A stretch of 64,000 bases of DNA, from the NCBI GenBank assembly GCA_039000515.1, contig JBCFYV010000024.1:16334452-16398451 (forward strand), given 5' to 3'. This DNA is from Timema cristinae. Taxonomy: Eukaryota; Arthropoda; Insecta; Phasmatodea; Timematidae. The position numbers and the translations under genes were made by a program. Of this stretch, positions 25,201-34,200 are shown piece by piece. How positions within the stretch are numbered: the first letter of the stretch is position 1; every line of letters starts with the position of its first letter. Under the pieces are notes generated by a model. The model saw only the letters and a program-made list of their open reading frames with translations, was not told the origin of the DNA and ran no database searches.

Positions 25201-28200
25201 AAATTCCCTGTGTTTTCCCGGTTTTTTCCAGACACAAACAAATTCCCTGTCTTTTCCCTGTTTTCCAGGTGCGTGGCAACCCTGCACATCTCAGTTACTT
25301 TACAAATAAATACATACATCCTGTATACATCTAAACACAAATTGGAAGGTAAACAAGAAACGCTTTTGATGAGCACAAATTGTGTGTCTAAAATAATGTT
25401 ATTTTATTAGCTACTTTACTGTTCATTTTAAAAGCATTTTTTTTTTAATTGGGAGGTTGGGTCTCAACAAAAAGGTGAATTTTTCTACGTGCACCACAAC
25501 TTACTACCCATCCAGAATAGCCGCATATTTACACTATGGGGCAGAGATGATAAATTTATAATTTAAATTAAATGCAACCACATTTGCATGTAGGGAGAGT
25601 GGAAAACTATTTAATAAATCCCTGTTATTTCACCCTGGCAATATTTGGACTCTGATATGCCTAGCATACACCAGACAAAACAAGACTGGTGCCTTTGTAT
25701 GCTTGCTCACAGATACGAATTATATGAGTTATTATTTAAAAACATCTCAAGCCAGTGATTTAACATATTCAATTGTATTTATTTTTTCCATTTTAGTACT
25801 TGAAATACTCAACCGCACTTATTGAAGTCAGCCAACAGGAAAAATGGTCAGGTCATGTTGTATCATTATACTTCCCCTTTCCTCACACCAATGAAGTACT
25901 TACTTTACACATAACATGTAAAAAACATAAGTTACTACTTTCATGCTATAGTGCCAAATGGCTATCAGCAACTTCTACCTAAGCAAGTAAGATGAATTTT
26001 AACGATTTGTTTCAGCAACGTGTCTTACTACCTATTCGGGTTGTACGCTTATGTACTGGTTACAATAATGATTTAGTGATTAGGAAGGTTATATTTGTTA
26101 TTTATATTAAGTTTACCCGCATTTGCGTGGAAAGAGAGTGGAAAACAATTTTAGAAAAACCACCCTTAATACACCTGACCAAGATTCAAACCTTGATCTC
26201 ATCATCGGCAGTCTAGTCTACTGCGAGAGTAGTGTGTTAGACCCTTCGGCCACCAAAGTTGGTTTTAAGGGAGTTCACCAATCACAATTACAGTGCAGGA
26301 ATCAGGTGTACCTAACCTCTTGTACCAGACCTGATTTGATAGTGTCAACCTAATATATTATAAATAATTATAAATTATAATGTTAATGTCCCAAAAATAT
26401 TTTTGATTACAAAAAACATAATATCTACAATGAGACTAGTAATGAGCTATTCAGAAACAGGTGGGTGATTGATAATCAATAAATTTATATTATTATTTGA
26501 AAAAAAAGCAGTTGTTGTAATATGAACTTAACAAGTTAAAATGTCCCCAATTCGAAAACTTGATTTTGGTAGTATAACTTGCCAAAACTAGGTACTCAAA
26601 AGTGTTTTATCCTAGAAAAAACACAGAAGGAGGGATAAAATTAAGAGAATATAAAAAACTACATTTCAAAATGTAGAGAAAATTGGTCTAAGCTAACTAT
26701 TAGAAAGAAGTGACAGTCTAGAAAGAATTTTATAATTATCTAAATTAATTAGTCTAATGACAGTGCTGTAACAAAATAAGATTTAATAACTGAAGAACAG
26801 AGAAAAAAGTTGTGTTCATATATTAAACTAAAGATAAAACGAGATCAAATTAATGGACATTGACTGAAAATTTTTTCACCAGTAGTAAACAAAATTGTCA
26901 ATGACAAACATAACAATACATGATAAATATATTAATATTCTATACATCCAGTTCATGCACATTTGCCATGTTTGAAAGAGTTTACATTAAAAACATTATT
27001 TAATGTTCACTTGACAGACTATGATAGAAACATGAATCAGCATGCAAATTATTAGTTTATAATAAAATATTAATGGTAGATAAACTATATATACATTTTT
27101 GCAAGTATAATTACATACATCACTAAGTATTAAAACATTTATACTAAAATTCGGACTTGTGTTAAGAATTTTTTTAATTTAAAGTCAAATAATAGATATT
27201 TATTTTATTTAACTATGAGTAGACTAGAAAATTGTTTTGAAATAATAATAATAATAATTATTATTATTGACTATAAATCTAATTAATACATTGTGGAAAA
27301 AAACCTTCTTAGAAAGATCCCACCACTTATAAATCATAGCCTTGCAAAATTATTATTCACACTCACACAACAATTTTATCCTGCCATAATAGTTTCAAGA
27401 AAAATATGTTTTCGGTTTAGGCAAGAGCAGGCATAGTTTTTGAAATGGCTTACAGTCAGGCACATGGTTGTCAGCACCTTGCAGTGTGAAACTAATCCTT
27501 CCTAGCTCTTAAGTTATTGTCACCAGTTGGCTGCGGTTAGCGAGCCCTACTTTTTCTGCGTGTGAAGGAGTTGCCATATGCTCCCTGAAGTTGAAAGCGT
27601 GTGAGGTATGTGTTGTGTATAGAATGAGTGTTTCTATGTAGGGTAATTTTAAGATTGTGTTGATTTGTTAAGTTATATGTAGTTACATTTTACATAAGTA
27701 AAATGAATAAACCAATTCAGGTGCTTAAGACAATAAATGTTTCAAGATTAATTCTTTATTAAAAAAACTAAATTGAAACCATTAGTCAGGCCATATATAT
27801 GCACATTAATAACACAGCTGTGGAGTTTATTAAAACTGAAATGAATTTGAATTTTTTAATTTTGTATGTTTTTGTAATATTATTCTTTATTTGAGTTTAA
27901 ATCATGAATTTTTAACGAATATTGCCGAAATGTCTATCTTATTTTAAATATGCTAATTAGATATAATTATAAATAATTGAATCAGCCGCACCCTCCAGCT
28001 TCTATTGAAGTGATGAGCCACCACTGTAATATTATTTTGCTCTTTTAAAACAAATTAAAAAAACATATAGATTGTTTGGTTTAACTTTCACAATGATATA
28101 CATAGTCTCTCATCAAATTCAAAGAAATCAAAGAAAACTATTCATCAGTTCAAAGATACCCTTAATTTGTATGCCTCAAGTGTTCCAACACAATAAGTAT

Positions 28201-31200
28201 TAAAATAGTGATAGCCAAAATTTCCATTCATAACTGGAGTATAATACAAAATAACAACTAAAAACATGAAACATGACAGATGATAAAACCCTACTATTAA
28301 TGAAAAATATTAACTTAAGTTGTAACCGAGTTTTGAATTTTATGATAAAGTCTTTTGGGCTGTGAACACATATTGATGTAATATGAAACAAGCTTAATGC
28401 ACAAATAATTATCGGTTTATGAGTTTTCTATTGTCAAAAAATATTTTTTTATTATTTTTTTATTATTGTTGATTAAGTTTGCAAAATGTGAAGAAAGAAC
28501 TGTTGAGTCTCCATTTAAAAGACCAGACAAAATCAACACATGTAAGGGGATAGCATAGTAAAACAATGAATATTTGATTAAATACTATGAGAAATATAGA
28601 TAAAAACTTTTAATGCATCTGAGTAATCTCCCTCATTCTTTAAAAAAGTGTTCTGAATATTTGATAAATAGCTACCAAACAACTTTTTGTTTACAAGAAG
28701 TTTGATGACTACCTCTTGCCATGGCCTGTAGTTAACTAATATGTTAAATAAGGTAATACACCATTTTGTAGTATTCAAAATTTACAACCTTTGCGTTTAT
28801 AGGTGATTCGTGATCAAATTCTGGCTTGGAACTTCACTTAGTAGAGTTTTACCAGATAGAATGTGAGTGGTTCAAAGATCATTATATTTAAAATTACAGG
28901 CACGAGTCACATAGACTTTTTATCACAAACAATAAAGTTTGATTAAGGGGCCTTACCGCTGTGTTGTTGGACTCTTGGGAGGTAGCCCCGTAGTCTCGAA
29001 TTGTTGTGAGCTGTTGTTGACATACGGGGTGCGCGGATGGACAGGGAAGGCTGGCGTTTGTGGTCGAGGGCTGGTGGATCGTGGTGGACTGCCAGCTTCA
29101 TCGCTGGTCGAGGTTGTTCGCCAGGATGAGAAACTGTCATCTCTCATCTAAGGGGAAAAAAACAAACACAAATACATAATTAGCGATTCATATTTCTTAA
29201 AACATTCCAAATTAGCTACCACAATAATTGAACAAGTGTTGCCGTTTCTAAATTTATTTAGACATCGATTACAATTTTAATAGGTAATATGATAATGTAT
29301 TATTTTATTCATAGGTTTAATTTTTTTTTTTTAACAAACTATGTTTGTTAGTTTTGTAGTAATTGGATAGTTGTATATTTTTCTAATAAGTGAAAAGACA
29401 AGTGAAAAACATTTTTCTAAGGAAGTTATTAACTAAAGAGTTACACATACACATGTACCGTATAGTTTTTAAAGTGAGAGCACTATTATCATTAATTAGG
29501 GTATATATTATTTATATTTTTAGTAAGTCACAAATATAGTCCCTAGTGTAAATTGTCACACTTGTCACAGTGGCGTTAAGTTATCATGAATATTCTGATG
29601 TTGTCAATATTTTGGTCCCTCAAAAGTGTATTAGAGGTTGGAGGAATTTATTCCTGATAGCTTTTCAAATTTTCCTAAATATTTGAAAGTGTTGAGGATA
29701 ATTAATGAAAATTGACAAAATATGAGGTGTTTATTTCAAGCTGAATCACTTTCATTTGCTTCTGTAGCCGTATGGTCTAGGGCGCTACTCTCGCAATATA
29801 CTAGACTGCTGATTATGGGGAGATCGTGGTTTGATCCCAGTCAAGTATACTGAAGGCGGGTTTTCCTAAATGATTTCCCATATCTCCCTTTCTTTCCATG
29901 CAAATGTGGGTACACTTCCTCTACATTCAACCTTCTTCAACCTTAGCCCACTAGTGTAATTAGTATATAAGCGTATAACCTGAGTGGGTATTACGACGTG
30001 ATTGAAAAAAAAAAACAGTTTTGTGTGAAATGGTTCTATCGGGTTCACCTAAGATGTTGAAAGTCGAGGGGGCATAAGTGACAATAAGTGGCCCAAATAT
30101 AGACAAGCGCCTCAATATACTTATCACACAGGGCTTTAACGAGGGGGGTAGGGGGGATTTAGGAAACCAACTCCCTCCCCTTTCCAATAAGCTAAAATAA
30201 TAATACAATTTGTATTCTTTCTCAATGTCTAGGCTATAAGTTTAATGGAGTCATATAAAATTGAAAACAATTAAACCCCCACTATTATTTTTAAACACTT
30301 TAAATTGCTTCATGAAGAATCTAAAGTTAAAAATTGTGCTTTCCTTCTCCTGTTGAAGGACTTTAACACAAACTACCTCCCCACAAAACCCCAAAATAAA
30401 TGTATCGTCCCAGCCTTGAGATTTGAAATTATGTACAGATGGAATAATATAATCAAGTTTGATTATTTTAAAAGTATAAATTAAGATACTACTAAATTCA
30501 AGAATTTATTTAAAAAATCGGTTACTAATTCTGAGTAACAGCTAAATTAAAAATAATATATATAATAATTTGTACAGTTTAAAAAAAGTTATCTCAATAC
30601 AATTAGGTTAAGATTTCTTGATTCCTATAATTAAAATTTGTGAAAAGGAGTCAGCTCTATCACAGACACATGCCCTTTATAGGTAAATTAATGTTATTGA
30701 AATGTATTGAAGAATGGTTAAGTACATAAAGAAGAATATAGTTTTTTTTATTTGTCTAGTTTTCCTAGTTTTTAGAAATTTCAAAGATATGAAAAAGAGT
30801 AGATTTAAATGAAATACAAGTCTTGGAAGTTCTTATAGATATCAATTCATGAATATTGATTAATAAGCCAGCAAAATAATTTATTTTATAAACACTAGCC
30901 TGTACATTGTTTAATAATTAACTATTCATACCACTCGCTTTGGTGGCAACATGGTCTAAGGTGTCACTCTCACAATATCAATGACAGGAAGATCGTGGTT
31001 CAATCCTAAATCCTAAATCCTAAATGAATTCCTCTAAATTCTACCTTTCTTATCCCTAACCCATTAATGCAATCAGTACATAAGCTTATATCCCAAATTA
31101 GTAAAGATGCAGTGATAAAAATAAAAAATAAATTTCATATGACGGAAATTTGATTTTCTGAAATATTTTGCATGAAATATTTGATGATTTTCCCATTTAT

Positions 31201-34200
31201 ATATTAAAAAATCTAAATAAAATTATATATATTTTAAAATTACTTGAAATCGATTTATCCATAAATCCCTCCCCCCATGCCGGTGGCATTATAAATCCTC
31301 ATTAATGGATCAAACATAGTTCTTTAAACTAATATGACATGCAACATACGTAAAGCCAGATTAAGTAGGTTATAGATATGGATCATTAATCACCTGGTAT
31401 TTAAATTATTTTTTAATAGTGATATTTTTCATTTTATATCATAAAAAGAATGTAATAAGCTTAAAACTGTTTAAACTTTGTGAACCAACTTAAATATTAA
31501 GATTATTTACCTATGTTGAAGTTGTTTGTACTTGGAGTAGTTTATTGTGAATACTATATTATAGCTGTATGTGTGCGAAATAATACTTCTTTTTTAACAA
31601 ACAAGAGTGGTCATTGCTGCCAACCAAATATGCATCTGTTGAGGCTATTTTCAGTTTCAGGCAACTGTCAAGTTTGAGCATGCAATATGAGAAAGAGCTA
31701 TGTGGCATATTCGAGTTGAAATCACCTGAGGTTGCCATGCAGTGGATGCAGTGCTGTTAGTGTTACTATTGGTTGCACTGGTGGCAGCTAAGGAAGCTAT
31801 GAGACTCGCCAGCGCATCCTGGTGGTTAGTATTGGTACTTCTACCACACCCTGGAGGGTTCTTTGGCCGCAGCGTGGCTGTGACTTGCGATTGTTGCTGG
31901 CGACGCAGCTCTTCCTCCTCGACCATCGTAAGTAGCCCGTCGTGTCGGGGGAACGTTCGTTGTTGTTGTTCTGATGACTAGGTGACCCTTGCACATGGTG
32001 TTGGTGTTGGGGAAGGGCGAGACCCAAAGGGTGGGCTGCCAGAATGGACTGGGGGGAGGTTTCAGGGCTCTGTGTGCATATTTACATCACTGTTAGTTTG
32101 GAAAGAGGAAGGTTATGTTCTGAAATTTTAACACTATGGATGAAAATTTAGTAACATCTCACATGCTTACACAAACTTTGCACAAATAAAGGTTAATATG
32201 TTGATAGCCTTTTAATAATATTTGCCATAGTAAATACCAGCACCTTATCTTCAATACATTTTTATTTTTATAATTTAGATAATAATTATTTCTCCCCTTT
32301 CTCATGAGATGTATACAGGGTTAAGACAAAAAAACAAACAAAAATGGTTGAAAAAAACCCACTATACAACCCATCGTACATATTTTCTCATATAGTCTAT
32401 TTTGTGACAAAATTTTCTAGAATCAGTCATTAGTAAACACCTTCAAATTATTTTTACTATATTAATAAATGTACATCCCTATTTATCTTGTAAAACGCTC
32501 CCCAGATTCCAATTTTGAACAAAAACTAACAAGTTGTTTTAAAGAAATACAATTTTTTCTTTGAATATTAGTCATTGTTAAACTACCTTTAAACAAATTT
32601 TCCTCCCCAAAACAAGTACACAGTGTTATTTTTTATGCCTCACACTACTTAGACATCCATTTTAAACAAAACCACTAGAACAAATTTTGAAATTGTTTAA
32701 TCTTTTAAAATAAGTCACTAGCCTAAATTTAGGAGCTAGAGTTAAAACAAAAATTCCAAGGTATTCACATTTCAGGTTTGAAAAAAAAATCCATTATATT
32801 GTTTCGTCTCTAACCAGAGGGACAGACAAACAAAATTGAGAGAGCCACTTTTTTAGATTCAGGTTCGTATAGCCCGAATGGGTAGTAAGACGCAGTGCTA
32901 ATAATAATTTAGATTCGGAGGCACATAAAATATAAAGATTCATCATAATATCAAGGTCTAAAGTTTTCATGGTTACAATACTCTCTTTGTATATGAGAAA
33001 TTAAAAAGAGCAACAATATGTTTTTAATATATACATTCTGCATCACTTATTTTTAAAAGTAAAAGGTTTTATCAATTTAAAAAGAAAATATTTCAAGATG
33101 TATGTTTAATTGTTTAGTCTTTAAAACTGATAAAATGTGTGTTGAAAAACATTTGTAGGTCTACAGTTGTCTTATTGTGATGGTCATTTTTTTAAATGTG
33201 TATTAACATTTTCTAAATAAAGGTTATGTGTGACGTGAGGTACCCCTTAAGGAATGGACTATCAATATAATTTGTTGGATTACTTTAGGGTATCTTATAT
33301 ATTTTGGTTTTACTCCTATATATGCTATATGGTGAATGGAAAATAGTTTTCTAATAGCACTCTTAATTTAATTAATGCTTGTACTTTTAATTTAATTAAT
33401 GGAATGCATACGTTGAGTAGACAGTGACATGGATTATTTAACAACCTGCTTTTATAAGCATTCTATCTAATTGCAAACAAACGTCTTCAACGTAGTATTT
33501 AGCAGCAAATATTTGATCACTTAAAAATCAACATCAGCTTAAACACATGCTAAAAACTACATCCTTATAAGCATCCCAATTCACAAGTATGAATCCAATT
33601 CTAATTCATTCATAGATGTGTCATGACAGGTATGAAAATATGCTACCCCACCTCTCCCTTTCCTAACCTTGGTACTTGCCTAGGCTGGCTAGATTCAAAA
33701 ATTCACTTAAATGATTTATTAGCATTTTCAAATATAGCTGTAAATTTATATTATATATTATATATAAGGTAATTAATTAACTATTTAATTTACAATTTAG
33801 ACAATTATAATGATTGTTTAGTTTATATATAGTTTTTGTTGAGTAAGACAAGAAAATTAGCCCTGACTTTAATTTAAGACAGAAAATAAAATTACCTTGC
33901 AGAAATTGAGCATTTATTTTGAACTCATTATAACTAGTGTGTAGTCGCGGTGGAACCTTATATGTGTAAACGGGGTAAAAGGGTAAAGAAGGAGCAAGCA
34001 AAAAAAATATATATGTTATTTTAGGGATTTTCCTTCACCTCCTAAACCCCCAATGAATGTTTGAAAATTGGATGTCCCTAGAAGATATTTGGCCGAGTCC
34101 TCACCATAAATTATTTAAAATCATATTAAAACTTAGGCCTATTTGTGTATACTATTCAGAGAAGTCATCCGCAGAATTGTTTTATTAAATTTGGATGCCT

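Noticed and set aside
30127..30420. Possible third hAT element with ends CAGGGCTTTAACG and CCCAGCCTTG
   Set aside because: The ends pair only partly and there is no target duplication, so it was not listed.
31742..31981. Plus-strand frame with a Leu/Val-rich stretch
   Set aside because: Shadow of the tensin exon at 31726-32069 on the other strand.
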